64,000 nt of DNA from JAVKFY01 sp040223615 (lineage in GTDB: Bacteria > Pseudomonadota > Alphaproteobacteria > GCA-2731375), in assembly GCA_040223615.1 (NCBI GenBank), contig JAVKFY010000051.1, positions 69,924-133,923 on the forward strand, written 5' to 3'. Shown one piece after another: positions 55,256-63,861 of this stretch. Position numbers and translations under genes: made by a program. The first letter of the stretch is position 1; the number at the start of each line of letters is the position of its first letter. The notes beneath the pieces were generated by a model, which was not told the DNA's origin, did no database searches, and was given only the letters and a program-made list of their open reading frames with translations.

Positions 55256-55810
55256 CTACGCCTGCGCCGCGGCCTCGGCGGCGATGTCCTGACGACGCCG
55301 ACCGACGATCTCGCTGACCTTCTTGCCACGCTTGGCGGCAACGGTACGCGGCGAAACCTGGTTCTTCAGCGCGTCGAACGTGGCGCGCACCATGTTGAAC
55401 GGGTTCGACGTCCCGATAGACTTGGTGACGACGTCCTGCACACCCAAGGTCTCGAATACCGCGCGCATCGGACCGCCGGCGATGATGCCGGTGCCGGGCG
55501 GCGCCGCGCGCAGGATCACCTTGCCGGCGCCGTGGCGGCCTCGCACGTCGTGGTGCAGTGTCCGGCCCTCGCGCAGCGGCACACGGATCATGTTGCGCTT
55601 GGCGCTCTCGGTGGCCTTGCGGATCGCCTCCGGCACCTCGCGCGCCTTGCCGTGGCCGAAGCCGACCCGGCCCTTCTGATCGCCGACCACGACCAGCGCG
55701 GAGAAGCCGAAACGACGGCCGCCCTTCACCACCTTGGCGACACGGTTGATGTGGACCAGCTTGTCTTGAAGCTCGCCGTCACCGCGATCGCCGAAATCCT
55801 GCCGCGACAT
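55256..55810 (-). CDS. rpsE: Small subunit ribosomal protein S5
   Basis: This 184-residue S5 has an N-terminal dsRBD-like domain (INRVAKVVKGGRRFGFSALVVVGD in parts) and a C-terminal domain with APPGTGIIAGGPMRAVFE. It takes part in decoding accuracy and helicase activity at mRNA entry. It lies between rplR and rpmD in the spc operon. Confidence 0.97.
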   Translation of the reverse strand: MSRQDFGDRGDGELQDKLVHINRVAKVVKGGRRFGFSALVVVGDQKGRVGFGHGKAREVPEAIRKATESAKRNMIRVPLREGRTLHHDVRGRHGAGKVILRAAPPGTGIIAGGPMRAVFETLGVQDVVTKSIGTSNPFNMVRATFDALKNQVSPRTVAAKRGKKVSEIVGRRRQDIAAEAAAQA

Positions 55811-55826
55811 GCGCTTATCCCTATTC

Positions 55827-56189
55827 CTACAGCCCGAGCCCAGCTTCGCGGGCGGCGTCGGCCAGAGCCTTCACCCGCCCGTGATAGCGATAGCCACCGC
55901 GGTCGAACACAACATCCTTCACGCCGGCCTCGATCGCGCGCTTGGCGACCAGTTCACCGACCTTGCCCGCCGCCGTCGCATCGGCACCGGTCTTCAGTCC
56001 CTCGCGCACGTCCTTGTCCAACGTGCTGGCCGCCGCCAGGGTCTTGCCGGCGACGTCGTCGATCACCTGGGCATAGATATGCTTGGACGACCGGAACACC
56101 GACAGCCGCGGCCGCCCGTTGGCCGCCTCGCGCAGCTTCGACCGCGTGCGCATCTGTCGGCGCTGGAAAAGCTTCTTCTCTTTCTGCAT
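55827..56189 (-). CDS. rplR: Large subunit ribosomal protein L18
   Basis: This 120-residue L18 contains RPRLSVFRSSKHIYAQVIDD and VVFDRGGYRYHGRVKALADAAREAG (in parts), which bind 5S rRNA. It is 10 nt after rplF and 16 nt before rpsE. Confidence 0.97.
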   Translation of the reverse strand: MQKEKKLFQRRQMRTRSKLREAANGRPRLSVFRSSKHIYAQVIDDVAGKTLAAASTLDKDVREGLKTGADATAAGKVGELVAKRAIEAGVKDVVFDRGGYRYHGRVKALADAAREAGLGL

Positions 56190-56199
56190 CGCCCGCGCC

Positions 56200-56733
56200 C
56201 TACTTCTTCTTGCCTTCCTTGCGGAAGATATACTCGTCGGCGTACTTCACGCCCTTGCCCTTGTACGGCTCCGGCGGCCGGTAGCCGCGGATCTTGGCCG
56301 CGACCTGGCCGACCTGCTGCTTGTCGATGCCGCTGACCTTGAGCGCGGTCGGCCGCTCGCAGGCGATCTCGATGCCGTCGGGAATGTCGAACTCGATGTC
56401 GTGGCTGTAGCCGAGCTGCAGGGTCAGTTTCTTGCCCTGCACCGCGGCGCGATAGCCGACGCCGGTGATCTCCAGGTTCTTCTCGAAACCGTCCGACACG
56501 CCGGTGACGATGTTCTGGATCAGCGCCCGCTGCATGCCCCACATGGCCCGACTGCGCTTGTCCTGCGCCAGCGGCTTCACCACCACGGAACCGTCGTTCT
56601 GGCTGACCTCGACCTCGTCGACGATGGCGACCTGAAGCTCACCCTTCGAGCCCTTGGCCTTCACCATCCCGTCGCCGATGGTGACCGTCGTGCCGCTCGG
56701 CACCGCCACCGCTTTGTTGCCCACGCGTGACAT
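56200..56733 (-). CDS. rplF: Large subunit ribosomal protein L6
   Basis: This 177-residue L6 starts MSRVGNKAVAVPSG and has the C-terminal signature PEPYKGKGVKYADEYIFRKEGKKK (in parts). Two duplicated alpha/beta domains bind near the factor-binding site of the 50S subunit. It is 9 nt after rpsH. Confidence 0.97.
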   Translation of the reverse strand: MSRVGNKAVAVPSGTTVTIGDGMVKAKGSKGELQVAIVDEVEVSQNDGSVVVKPLAQDKRSRAMWGMQRALIQNIVTGVSDGFEKNLEITGVGYRAAVQGKKLTLQLGYSHDIEFDIPDGIEIACERPTALKVSGIDKQQVGQVAAKIRGYRPPEPYKGKGVKYADEYIFRKEGKKK

Positions 56734-56742
56734 CGTCCGCCC

Positions 56743-57141
56743 CTAGAACACCTGACAGATGATTTCGCCGCCGACATTGGCCTCGCGTGCTTCGGCATCG
56801 GAGAGCACGCCCTTTGGCGTCGACAGGATGGCGATGCCCAGGCCGTTGGCCACGCGCGGCAAGTCCTTGATCGACGAATAGACCCGCCGTCCCGGCTTAG
56901 ACACGCGCGCGATCCGCTGGATCACCGGCTCGCCCTCGTAATACTTCAACTCGACCTCGATCGCCGGCTTGCCGGCGCGGTCTTCGGCGGAACGGAAGCC
57001 ACGGATGTAGCCCTCCCGTTCCAGCACCTGCAACACACGCTCGCGCATTCGTGACGCCGGCGTGCTGACGCTGTTCTTACCGGCCCGCTGGCCGTTACGG
57101 ATACGGGTCAGCAGATCGCCGACCGGATCGGTCATCGGCAT
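56743..57141 (-). CDS. rpsH: Small subunit ribosomal protein S8
   Basis: This 132-residue S8 starts MPMTDPVGDLLTRIRNGQ and carries GLGIAILSTPKGVLSDAEAR near the end. S8 binds central-domain 16S rRNA and represses the spc operon in E. coli; no mimic site was identified here. Confidence 0.97.
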   Translation of the reverse strand: MPMTDPVGDLLTRIRNGQRAGKNSVSTPASRMRERVLQVLEREGYIRGFRSAEDRAGKPAIEVELKYYEGEPVIQRIARVSKPGRRVYSSIKDLPRVANGLGIAILSTPKGVLSDAEAREANVGGEIICQVF

Positions 57142-57151
57142 TGCCCGCCTC

Positions 57152-57457
57152 CTACCAACTGGACTTGACCATGCCGGGAATCAACCCGGCGGACGCAAGA
57201 TCACGCAGCGCGATCCTCGACATGCGGAACTTGCGGTAATAGCCGCGGCTGCGCCCGGTAATCTCGCAGCGATTGCGCTGCCGTACCGGCGCCGCGTTCC
57301 GCGGTACCTCGGCCAGTTTCAGACGCGCCGCGAAGCGCTCCTCCATTGGCAGTTCCTTGTCGTCGGCAACCGCCTTCAGCCGCTTGCGGCGTTCGGCATA
57401 TTGCTGCGCCAGCTTCGCGCGGCGCTTGTTCTTCTCGACGGCACTCTTCTTCGCCAT
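57152..57457 (-). CDS. rpsN: Small subunit ribosomal protein S14 (zinc-free type)
   Basis: This 101-residue S14 contains RNRCEITGRSRGYYRKFRMSR. Only one cysteine is present, so it is the long, zinc-independent form. It is 10 nt upstream of rpsH and 23 nt after rplE. Confidence 0.97.
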   Translation of the reverse strand: MAKKSAVEKNKRRAKLAQQYAERRKRLKAVADDKELPMEERFAARLKLAEVPRNAAPVRQRNRCEITGRSRGYYRKFRMSRIALRDLASAGLIPGMVKSSW

Positions 57458-57480
57458 GTCGCGAACGTCTCCGTTACGCT

Positions 57481-58038
57481 CTACTTCTGGAACGGCATGT
57501 TGAACGCGGCCAGCAGCGATTTCGCTTCCTGGTCGGTCTGAGCCGTGGTGCAGATAACGATGTCCATGCCGCGGATTTCATCGACCTGGTCGTAGTCGAT
57601 CTCCGGGAACACAATTTGTTCGCGCAGCCCCATTGCGAAATTGCCGCGGCCGTCGAAACTGTTCGCCGACACGCCGCGGAAATCCCGCACGCGCGGCAGC
57701 GCGATGTTCACCAGCCGGTCGAGGAACTCGTACATCCGCTGGCGTCGCAGGGTGACCTTGCAGCCGACGGTCATGCCGTCACGCAGCTTGAAGCCGGCGA
57801 TCGACTTCTTGGCCCGGGTGATGATCGGCTTCTGCCCCGACAGGCGGGTCATGTCGGTGACCGCGGCCTCGACCTTCTTGCGGTCCATCGACGCCTCGCC
57901 GACGCCCATGTTGATGACGACCTTCTCCAGGCGCGGCACCTGCATGACGTTGTCGTAGTTGAACTCCGACATCATCGCGTTGCGGATCTCGGCGTCGTAG
58001 AGCTGTTTCAGCCGCGGCTGGCTGGCGCCCTCAGACAT
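57481..58038 (-). CDS. rplE: Large subunit ribosomal protein L5
   Basis: This 185-residue L5 has NVMQVPRLEKVVINMGVGEA, the 5S rRNA and P-site contact loops (KVTLRRQRMYEFLDRL) and FPEIDYDQVDEIRGMDI. It overlaps the rplX stop by 8 nt. Confidence 0.97.
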   Translation of the reverse strand: MSEGASQPRLKQLYDAEIRNAMMSEFNYDNVMQVPRLEKVVINMGVGEASMDRKKVEAAVTDMTRLSGQKPIITRAKKSIAGFKLRDGMTVGCKVTLRRQRMYEFLDRLVNIALPRVRDFRGVSANSFDGRGNFAMGLREQIVFPEIDYDQVDEIRGMDIVICTTAQTDQEAKSLLAAFNMPFQK

Positions 58039-58354
58039 CGATCACCTCCCCCGACTTCTTGGCGACACGCACCTTGCGGCCGTCCTCCAGGAACTTGTAG
58101 CCGACCCGGCTCGCGCTGCCGTCCTTGGGATCGGCGATCGCCAGGTTCGACAGGTCGATCGATGCTTCTTTCTGCACGATGCCGCCGGCCTGGGTCTGCG
58201 ACGGCTTGGTATGCCGGCTGACCATGTTCAGGCCTTCGACCAGGGCACGGCCGTCGGTCCGCAGCATCTGCACGATGCGGCCTTTCTTGCCCCGGTCCTT
58301 GCCGGCCAGGACGACCACTTCGTCGCCCTTCTTCAATTTGAACTTATCCGCCAT
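58031..58354 (-). CDS. rplX: Large subunit ribosomal protein L24
   Basis: This 107-residue L24 has a KOW motif KKGDEVVVLAGKDRGKKGRI at the N-terminus. The ATG at 58354 shares a base with the rplN TGA (TGATG); a GTG one codon earlier is possible. L24 initiates 50S assembly. Confidence 0.97.
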   Translation of the reverse strand: MADKFKLKKGDEVVVLAGKDRGKKGRIVQMLRTDGRALVEGLNMVSRHTKPSQTQAGGIVQKEASIDLSNLAIADPKDGSASRVGYKFLEDGRKVRVAKKSGEVIDV

Positions 58355-58722
58355 CACAGCACCTCGGGCGCCAGCGAAACGATTTTCATGTGGTTCTTCG
58401 AGCGCAGCTCGCGGGTCACCGGGCCGAAGATACGGGTGCCGATCGGCTCGCCCGTCTTGTTGATCAGCACCGCCGCGTTGCGGTCGAAGCGGATCGCGGT
58501 GCCGTCGGTGCGCCGGATGTCCTTCGCGGTGCGCACGATCACCGCGTTGTGCACATCGCCCTTCTTCACCCGGCCGCGCGGGATGGCTTCCTTCACCGAC
58601 ACCACGATGGTGTCGCCGACGCGGGCATACTTACGCTTCGAGCCGCCCAGCACCTTGATGCACTGCACGCGACGGGCGCCGGAATTGTCGGCGACTTCGA
58701 GCTCGGTCTCGGCCTGGATCAT
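58354..58722 (-). CDS. rplN: Large subunit ribosomal protein L14
   Basis: This 122-residue L14 starts MIQAETELEVADNSGARRVQ and has IVSVKEAIPRGRVKKGDV and FGPVTRELRSKNHMKIVSLA. It sits at the subunit interface. It is followed by rplX with a one-base overlap. Confidence 0.98.
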   Translation of the reverse strand: MIQAETELEVADNSGARRVQCIKVLGGSKRKYARVGDTIVVSVKEAIPRGRVKKGDVHNAVIVRTAKDIRRTDGTAIRFDRNAAVLINKTGEPIGTRIFGPVTRELRSKNHMKIVSLAPEVL

Positions 58723-58741
58723 CTGTCTACTCCTGCCCGCG

Positions 58742-58996
58742 CTATGCCGAGGCCGCTGCCGCGGCGTCGTCGCCCAGCACTTCCCAGCGCTTCAGCTTCG
58801 ACAGCGGACGGCATTCCTGGATCCGAACGATGTCGCCGGTCTTGTGGCGGTTCTCCGGGTCGTGCGCATGGAACCGCTTCGACCGACGGATGAACTTCTT
58901 GTAGATCGGATGCTTCACCAGACGTTCGACCCGCACGACCACGGTCTGGTCGCTCTTGTCGCTCACCACGACGCCTTGCATCACGCGCTTGGGCAT
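58742..58996 (-). CDS. rpsQ: Small subunit ribosomal protein S17
   Basis: This 84-residue S17 contains GVVVSDKSDQTVVVRVERLV and the OB-fold signature GDIVRIQECRPLSKLKRW. A short Ala-rich tail ends it. It is 18 nt after rpmC. Confidence 0.97.
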   Translation of the reverse strand: MPKRVMQGVVVSDKSDQTVVVRVERLVKHPIYKKFIRRSKRFHAHDPENRHKTGDIVRIQECRPLSKLKRWEVLGDDAAAAASA

Positions 58997-59014
58997 CTCG
59001 TTGCGTCCTCGTAC

Positions 59015-59206
59015 CTAGCTCGCCGGCTGCTGCTGCAGCACGGTCTTGATGCGTGCGATGTCGCGCCGGACCTGGCGCACGCGCGCGGTGTTCTCAAGCT
59101 GCCCGCTGGCCTTCTGGAACCGCAGGTTGAATTGCTCCTTGCGCAGTTCCAGCAGCTGGTCGTTCAGCTGGTCGGCAGTCTTGCCCTTAAGTTCTTCGGC
59201 CTTCAT
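59015..59206 (-). CDS. rpmC: Large subunit ribosomal protein L29
   Basis: This 63-residue two-helix L29 has LRKEQFNLRFQKASGQLENT and RQVRRDIARIKTVL. It lies near the polypeptide exit, where SRP and trigger factor dock. It is 7 nt after rplP. Confidence 0.97.
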   Translation of the reverse strand: MKAEELKGKTADQLNDQLLELRKEQFNLRFQKASGQLENTARVRQVRRDIARIKTVLQQQPAS

Positions 59207-59213
59207 CGCCGCC

Positions 59214-59624
59214 TCACATCAACCGCTGCACGAACTTGGTCGGGATCGGCAGCTTCGCCGCGCCCAGCTCGCAAGCCCGCTTGGCCACGTCGGCCGGCAC
59301 GCCCTCGATCTCGAACAGGATTCGCCCTGGCTTGACCTTGGCGGCCCAGAATTCCGGCGAGCCCTTGCCCTTGCCCATGCGCACCTCGGTCGGCTTCTTC
59401 GACACCGGCACGTCGGGGAAGATGCGGATCCAGAGTCGGCCGGCACGCTTCATATGACGCACCATGGCGCGCCGCGCGGCCTCGATCTGGCGCGCGGTGA
59501 TCCGCTCCGGCGCCAGGGCCTTGAGACCGTAGGCGCCGAAGTTGAGTTGATATCCGCCCTTTGCCTGGCCCTTGATACGGCCCTTGTGCATCTTGCGGAA
59601 CTTGGTTCGCTTCGGTTGCAGCAT
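59214..59624 (-). CDS. rplP: Large subunit ribosomal protein L16
   Basis: This 136-residue L16 starts MLQPKRTKFRKMHKGRIKG and has RRAMVRHMKRAGRLWIRIFP. It contacts A-site tRNA elbow and helps shape the peptidyl-transferase region. It is 24 nt after rpsC. Confidence 0.98.
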   Translation of the reverse strand: MLQPKRTKFRKMHKGRIKGQAKGGYQLNFGAYGLKALAPERITARQIEAARRAMVRHMKRAGRLWIRIFPDVPVSKKPTEVRMGKGKGSPEFWAAKVKPGRILFEIEGVPADVAKRACELGAAKLPIPTKFVQRLM

Positions 59625-59648
59625 GGTGTTGTGCTCCAGACGTCGCGG

Positions 59649-60329
59649 CTAGCGCGGCGACTGCATCTCCGAGTTACGCTTGTCCTGGGCCATCGGGTCG
59701 TGGGCCATGATCTCGCCCTTGAACACCCAGACCTTGACGCCGCAGGCGCCGTAGGTGGTCTTCGCGGTGGCCTCGCCATAATCGATGTCGGCACGCAGCG
59801 TGTGCAGCGGCACCCGACCTTCGCGGTACCACTCGGTACGCGCGATCTCCGCGCCGCCCAGCCGGCCGCCGCAGTTGATCCGGATGCCGAGCGCACCGAG
59901 CCGCATCGCCGACTGCACCGCACGCTTCATCGCCCGGCGGAACGCCACCCGGCGCTCCAGCTGCTGCGCGATGTTCTCGGCGATCAGCTTGGCGTCGATC
60001 TCCGGCTTGCGAATCTCGACGATGTTCAGCGCCACGTCCGACTTGGTCAGCTTCGACAGGTCGCGCCGCACCCGCTCGATGTCCGCGCCCTTCTTGCCGA
60101 TCACCACGCCGGGCCGCGCCGTATGGATGGTCACCCGCGCCTTCTTCGCCGGCCGCTCGATGATGATCTTCGACAGACCGGCCTGAGCCAGGCGCTTCTG
60201 CAGGAATTTCCGGATCTCGAGGTCCTCGTGCAGCATCCGAGCATATTCGTCGCGCGCGGCGAACCAGCGCGAGTCCCAGGTCCGGTTGATGCCGAGCCGC
60301 AGCCCGATCGGATTGACCTTCTGGCCCAT
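59649..60329 (-). CDS. rpsC: Small subunit ribosomal protein S3
   Basis: This 226-residue S3 starts MGQKVNPIGLRLGINRTWDS, has a KH domain with the GKKGADIER loop, and a C-terminal domain with LGIRINCGGRLGGAEIARTE. It binds mRNA at the entry channel. Its ATG shares a base with the rplV TAA (TAATG). Confidence 0.98.
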   Translation of the reverse strand: MGQKVNPIGLRLGINRTWDSRWFAARDEYARMLHEDLEIRKFLQKRLAQAGLSKIIIERPAKKARVTIHTARPGVVIGKKGADIERVRRDLSKLTKSDVALNIVEIRKPEIDAKLIAENIAQQLERRVAFRRAMKRAVQSAMRLGALGIRINCGGRLGGAEIARTEWYREGRVPLHTLRADIDYGEATAKTTYGACGVKVWVFKGEIMAHDPMAQDKRNSEMQSPR

Positions 60330-60709
60330 TAAGCTTCCTCCTCGTGCTGCCGCACGACGATGCGCAGCCGGCTATATGGCTTCACGATCCGACCGGTGCG
60401 GCCACGGGCCCGCGGGCGAAAGCGCTTCATGATCAGCGCCTTGCCGACGCTGGCCTCGGCGACGACAAGGCTGTCGACGTCCAGGCCGTGATTATTCTCC
60501 GCGTTGGCGATCGCCGCCTGCAGCACCTTGCGCACGTCGCGCGCGATGCGCTTGGGCGAGAACGCCAGCTCGGCCAGCGCCTTCTCCACCCGCTTGCCGC
60601 GGATCTGCCCGGCGACCAGGTTCAGCTTCTGCGGACTGATCCGCAGTCGCCGGGCCGCCGCCAGCGCCTCGTTCTCGTGCAACGCCCGTTCCGCGCTCGC
60701 CTTGCCCAT
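60329..60709 (-). CDS. rplV: Large subunit ribosomal protein L22
   Basis: This 126-residue L22 has RISPQKLNLVAGQIRGKRVEKAL and the C-terminal FRPRARGRTGRIVKPYSRLRIVV (each read in parts), part of the exit-tunnel hairpin targeted by macrolides. It is 3 nt after rpsS. Confidence 0.97.
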   Translation of the reverse strand: MGKASAERALHENEALAAARRLRISPQKLNLVAGQIRGKRVEKALAELAFSPKRIARDVRKVLQAAIANAENNHGLDVDSLVVAEASVGKALIMKRFRPRARGRTGRIVKPYSRLRIVVRQHEEEA

Positions 60710-60712
60710 CGC

Positions 60713-60991
60713 CTAGCCCCTCCGTGCCTTCTTGTCGGCCGCGTGGCCGAAGAAGGTCCGGGTCGGCGCGAACTCGCCGAACTTGTGCCCGACCATGTCC
60801 TCGGTCACCAGCACCGGCACGTGTTTCTGACCGTTGTGCACGCCGAACGTCAGACCGACGAACTGCGGCAGAATGGTCGACCGCCGTGACCAGGTCTTGA
60901 TCACATCCTTGCGCCCCGAGCCCGCCGCGGTATCCGCCTTACGCAGCAGATAGCCATCGACAAAGGGGCCTTTCCAAACCGAACGAGCCAC
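60713..60991 (-). CDS. rpsS: Small subunit ribosomal protein S19
   Basis: This 92-residue S19 starts MARSVWKGPFVDGYLLRK and has TWSRRSTILPQFVGLTFGVHNG and GHKFGEFAPTRTFFGHAADKKA (in parts). It sits in the 30S head beside S13. It is 15 nt after rplB. Confidence 0.98.
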   Translation of the reverse strand: MARSVWKGPFVDGYLLRKADTAAGSGRKDVIKTWSRRSTILPQFVGLTFGVHNGQKHVPVLVTEDMVGHKFGEFAPTRTFFGHAADKKARRG

Positions 60992-61006
60992 GTCCGTCTC
61001 CGTCCT

Positions 61007-61831
61007 CTACCTGCGCCGCCGGCGGATGATCAGCTTCGACGAAGCCTTCTTCCCGCGCGTCCGCTTACCCTTGGTCGGCTTGCCCCACGGCGTCACCGGA
61101 TGACGGCCGCCGCTGGTGCGGCCTTCGCCGCCGCCATGCGGGTGATCGACCGGGTTCATTGCCACGCCGCGCACCGACGGCCGCTTGCCGAGCCAGCGCG
61201 ACCGGCCGGCCTTGCCGATCTTGATGTTGCCGTGGTCGGGGTTCGACACCGCGCCGACCGTGGCCATGCATTCACCGCGCACCATGCGCTGTTCGCCCGA
61301 GCCCAGGCGCAGGATCGCGTAACCCTGGTCGCGCCCGACGAGCTGGACGTAGGTGCCGGCCGAACGCGCGATCTGACCGCCCTTGCCGCCCTTCATCTCC
61401 ACGTTGTGCACGATTGTGCCCACGGGGATCGAGTTCAGCGGCATCGCGTTGCCCGGCTTCACATCGACCCGGTTGCCGGCAATCACGCTGTCGCCGACGG
61501 CCAGCCGCTGCGGCGCCAGGATGTAGGCCTTCTCGCCGTCCTCGTAGGTCAGCAGCGCGATGAAGGCGGACCGGTTCGGATCGTACTCCAGCCGCTCCAC
61601 CGTCGCCGCGACATCGAATTTGCGCCGCTTGAAGTCGACGATGCGGTACAGCCGCTTGTGGCCGCCGCCGCGCCGCCGCAGCGTGATCCGGCCATGATGA
61701 TTGCGTCCGGCCTTCTTGGTCAGCCCGACGGTCAGCGTCTTCTCCGGCCGGCCCTTGTGCAGCTCGGAACGGTCGACCAGCACCAGGCCGCGCTGCGCCG
61801 GCGTCATCGGCCGAAATTGTTTCAGCGCCAT
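61007..61831 (-). CDS. rplB: Large subunit ribosomal protein L2
   Basis: This 274-residue L2 has an OB fold and an SH3-like domain. The C-terminal signature GVAMNPVDHPHGGGEGRTSG contains the conserved His needed for peptidyl-transfer assembly. It ends in a basic KLIIRRRRR tail and is 4 nt after rplW. Confidence 0.98.
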   Translation of the reverse strand: MALKQFRPMTPAQRGLVLVDRSELHKGRPEKTLTVGLTKKAGRNHHGRITLRRRGGGHKRLYRIVDFKRRKFDVAATVERLEYDPNRSAFIALLTYEDGEKAYILAPQRLAVGDSVIAGNRVDVKPGNAMPLNSIPVGTIVHNVEMKGGKGGQIARSAGTYVQLVGRDQGYAILRLGSGEQRMVRGECMATVGAVSNPDHGNIKIGKAGRSRWLGKRPSVRGVAMNPVDHPHGGGEGRTSGGRHPVTPWGKPTKGKRTRGKKASSKLIIRRRRR

Positions 61832-61835
61832 ATGC

Positions 61836-62129
61836 CTAGATCCCCGTCGTCACGTCGATCGCCTGACCGTCCGCCAGCGAGACGATCGCCTTTTTCCAGT
61901 CCGGTCGCGTGCCGGGCTGGCCGCGAAACCGCTTCACCTTGCCCTTCACCCGCACCGTGTTCACTGCCGTCACCTTGACCTTGAACAGGTTCTCCACCGC
62001 CTGGCGGATCTGCGGCTTGGTGGCATCGATGGCCACCCGGAAGGTCACCTGGCCGTGTTCGGAGCCCAGCGTCGCCTTCTCGGTGATCACCGGGCTCAAC
62101 AGCACCGTGTAGTCGCGTTCGGTCGTCAT
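61836..62129 (-). CDS. rplW: Large subunit ribosomal protein L23
   Basis: This 97-residue L23 has SPVITEKATLGSEHGQVTF and the VKVTAVNTVRVKGKVKRFRG loop. It docks trigger factor and SRP at the exit site. Its ATG overlaps the rplD stop by 4 nt. Confidence 0.97.
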   Translation of the reverse strand: MTTERDYTVLLSPVITEKATLGSEHGQVTFRVAIDATKPQIRQAVENLFKVKVTAVNTVRVKGKVKRFRGQPGTRPDWKKAIVSLADGQAIDVTTGI

Positions 62130-62746
62130 CCCAGTCGTGCCTCCAGCGCCGCCACCGCCGCCTTGGTCAGCACCAGCTGCCGCCGGCGCAGGATGTCGTA
62201 GACGTTGGCGCCCTGGCTCGGCAGCACGTCGATCTTCGGCACGTTGCGCGCCGCGCGGGCCAGGTTCTCGTCCACTGCCATGCCGTCGATGATCAGCGCG
62301 TCGGACAGTTCCAGCTTGGCCAGGCGGCTCAGCAGATCCTTGGTCTTCGGCGCCGACAGCGCCGCGGTGTCCAGCACGATCAGCTCGCCCGCCGCCTGCT
62401 TGGCCGACAGCGCGTTCATCAGCCCGAGCCGGCGCACCTTCTTCGGCAGGTCGAAGCCGTGATCGCGCACCTTCGGTCCGAAGGCGACGCCGCCGCCACG
62501 GAACTGCGGTGCCTTCTTGTTGCCGTGCCGGGCGCGGCCGGTGCCCTTCTGGCGCCAGATCTTCGCGCTCGACCCGTGCACCTCGGCCCGCTCCTTGACC
62601 TTGTGCGTGCCGGCGCGGCGCTTGGCCAGCTGCCAGGTCACCACCCGGTGCAGGATGTCGCGGCGCGGCTCCAGCCCGAAGATGGCATCGGCCAGTTCGA
62701 TCGAGCCCGCGGCCTCATTGTCCAGCGTCTTCACATCCGCCTGCAT
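62126..62746 (-). CDS. rplD: Large subunit ribosomal protein L4
   Basis: This 206-residue L4 has the extended loop KIWRQKGTGRARHGNKKAPQ followed by FRGGGVAFGPKVRDH, which lines the exit tunnel. In E. coli L4 also represses the S10 operon. It is 4 nt after rplC. Confidence 0.97.
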   Translation of the reverse strand: MQADVKTLDNEAAGSIELADAIFGLEPRRDILHRVVTWQLAKRRAGTHKVKERAEVHGSSAKIWRQKGTGRARHGNKKAPQFRGGGVAFGPKVRDHGFDLPKKVRRLGLMNALSAKQAAGELIVLDTAALSAPKTKDLLSRLAKLELSDALIIDGMAVDENLARAARNVPKIDVLPSQGANVYDILRRRQLVLTKAAVAALEARLG

Positions 62747-62750
62747 CGTC

Positions 62751-63515
62751 TCAGTCCTGCTCGTCCGCCGGGGTCGCCTCGGCGGGCGTCTCCTCGGCCG
62801 GTGTCTCGGCTGGTGCGTCGGCCGGCGCCGCCGCGGCGTCCTTGGGACGGATCGAGCCCGGCATCGGCGCGCCGTCGGGCACGCCCTGCTTGACCGCGTC
62901 GGAGATCATCACCCAACCGCCCTTCGGGCCCGGCACCGCGCCCTTGACCATGATCAGGCCCTTGTCGGGATCGGTGCGCACGATCTGCAGGTTCTGCACC
63001 GTGACCCGCTCGGCGCCCATGTGGCCGGCCATCTTCTTGCCCTTGAAGACCTTGCCGGGGTCCTGCGAATGGCCGGTCGACCCATGGCTGCGATGCGAGA
63101 TCGACACGCCGTGGCTGGCCCGCAGGCCGCCGAAATTCCACCGCTTCATCGCGCCGGCGAAGCCCTTGCCGATCGACACGCCGCGCACATCGACCAGCTG
63201 GCCGTCGACGAAGTGGTCGGCCAGCAGTTCCGCGCCGACGTCGAGCATCGCGTTCTCGTCGACATGGAACTCGACCAGCTTGCGCTTGGGCGCGACTTCG
63301 GCCTTGGCGAAATGGCCGCGCATCGCCTTGGGCACGTTCTTCGGCTTGGCGGCACCGACGCCGAGCTGCACGGCACGGTAGCCGTCGCTCTCCGGCGTAC
63401 GCTGCGCCACGACCTCGCAGGTATCGAGGTGCAGCACCGACACAGGCACGTCGCTGCCGTCGTCGAGGAAGACCCGCGACATGCCGAGCTTGCGGGCGAT
63501 AACTCCCGAACGCAT
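62751..63515 (-). CDS. rplC: Large subunit ribosomal protein L3 with acidic tail
   Basis: This 254-residue L3 has FAGAMKRWNFGGLRASHGVS, HRSHGSTGHSQDPGKVFKGK and GPKGGWVMI. After about residue 218 it carries an Ala/Pro/Glu/Asp tail ending TPADEQD, not part of the core fold. L3 reaches the peptidyl-transferase centre. It is 12 nt after rpsJ. Confidence 0.97.
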   Translation of the reverse strand: MRSGVIARKLGMSRVFLDDGSDVPVSVLHLDTCEVVAQRTPESDGYRAVQLGVGAAKPKNVPKAMRGHFAKAEVAPKRKLVEFHVDENAMLDVGAELLADHFVDGQLVDVRGVSIGKGFAGAMKRWNFGGLRASHGVSISHRSHGSTGHSQDPGKVFKGKKMAGHMGAERVTVQNLQIVRTDPDKGLIMVKGAVPGPKGGWVMISDAVKQGVPDGAPMPGSIRPKDAAAAPADAPAETPAEETPAEATPADEQD

Positions 63516-63527
63516 CCCTCTGGCCCC

Positions 63528-63836
63528 TTAGAGCTTGATCTCGACGTCGACGCCGGCGGCCAGGTCGAGCTTCATCAGCGCGTCCACGGTCTGCGGCGTC
63601 GGGTCGATAATGTCGAGCACCCGCTTGTGGGTGCGGATTTCGAACTGCTCGCGCGACTTCTTGTCGATGTGCGGCGAACGCAGCACGGTGAACTTCTCGA
63701 TCCGGGTCGGCAGCGGGATCGGCCCCCGCACCCGCGCACCGGTGCGCCGGGCGGTGTTGACGATCTCGCTCGTAGACTGATCCAGCACCCGATGATCGAA
63801 CGCTTTCAATCGGATACGGATATTCTGGCTGTCCAT
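63528..63836 (-). CDS. rpsJ: Small subunit ribosomal protein S10
   Basis: This 102-residue S10 starts MDSQNIRIRLKAFDHRVLDQ; the ATG at 63836 gives the canonical length, while an ATG at 63845 would add three residues. RGPIPLPTRIEKFTVLRSPHIDKKSREQFE is typical (read in parts). First gene of the S10 operon, 25 nt after tuf; it also forms an antitermination complex with NusB in bacteria. Confidence 0.98.
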   Translation of the reverse strand: MDSQNIRIRLKAFDHRVLDQSTSEIVNTARRTGARVRGPIPLPTRIEKFTVLRSPHIDKKSREQFEIRTHKRVLDIIDPTPQTVDALMKLDLAAGVDVEIKL

Positions 63837-63861
63837 CGCCGCCATTGCCCGGGTCCCGTCC

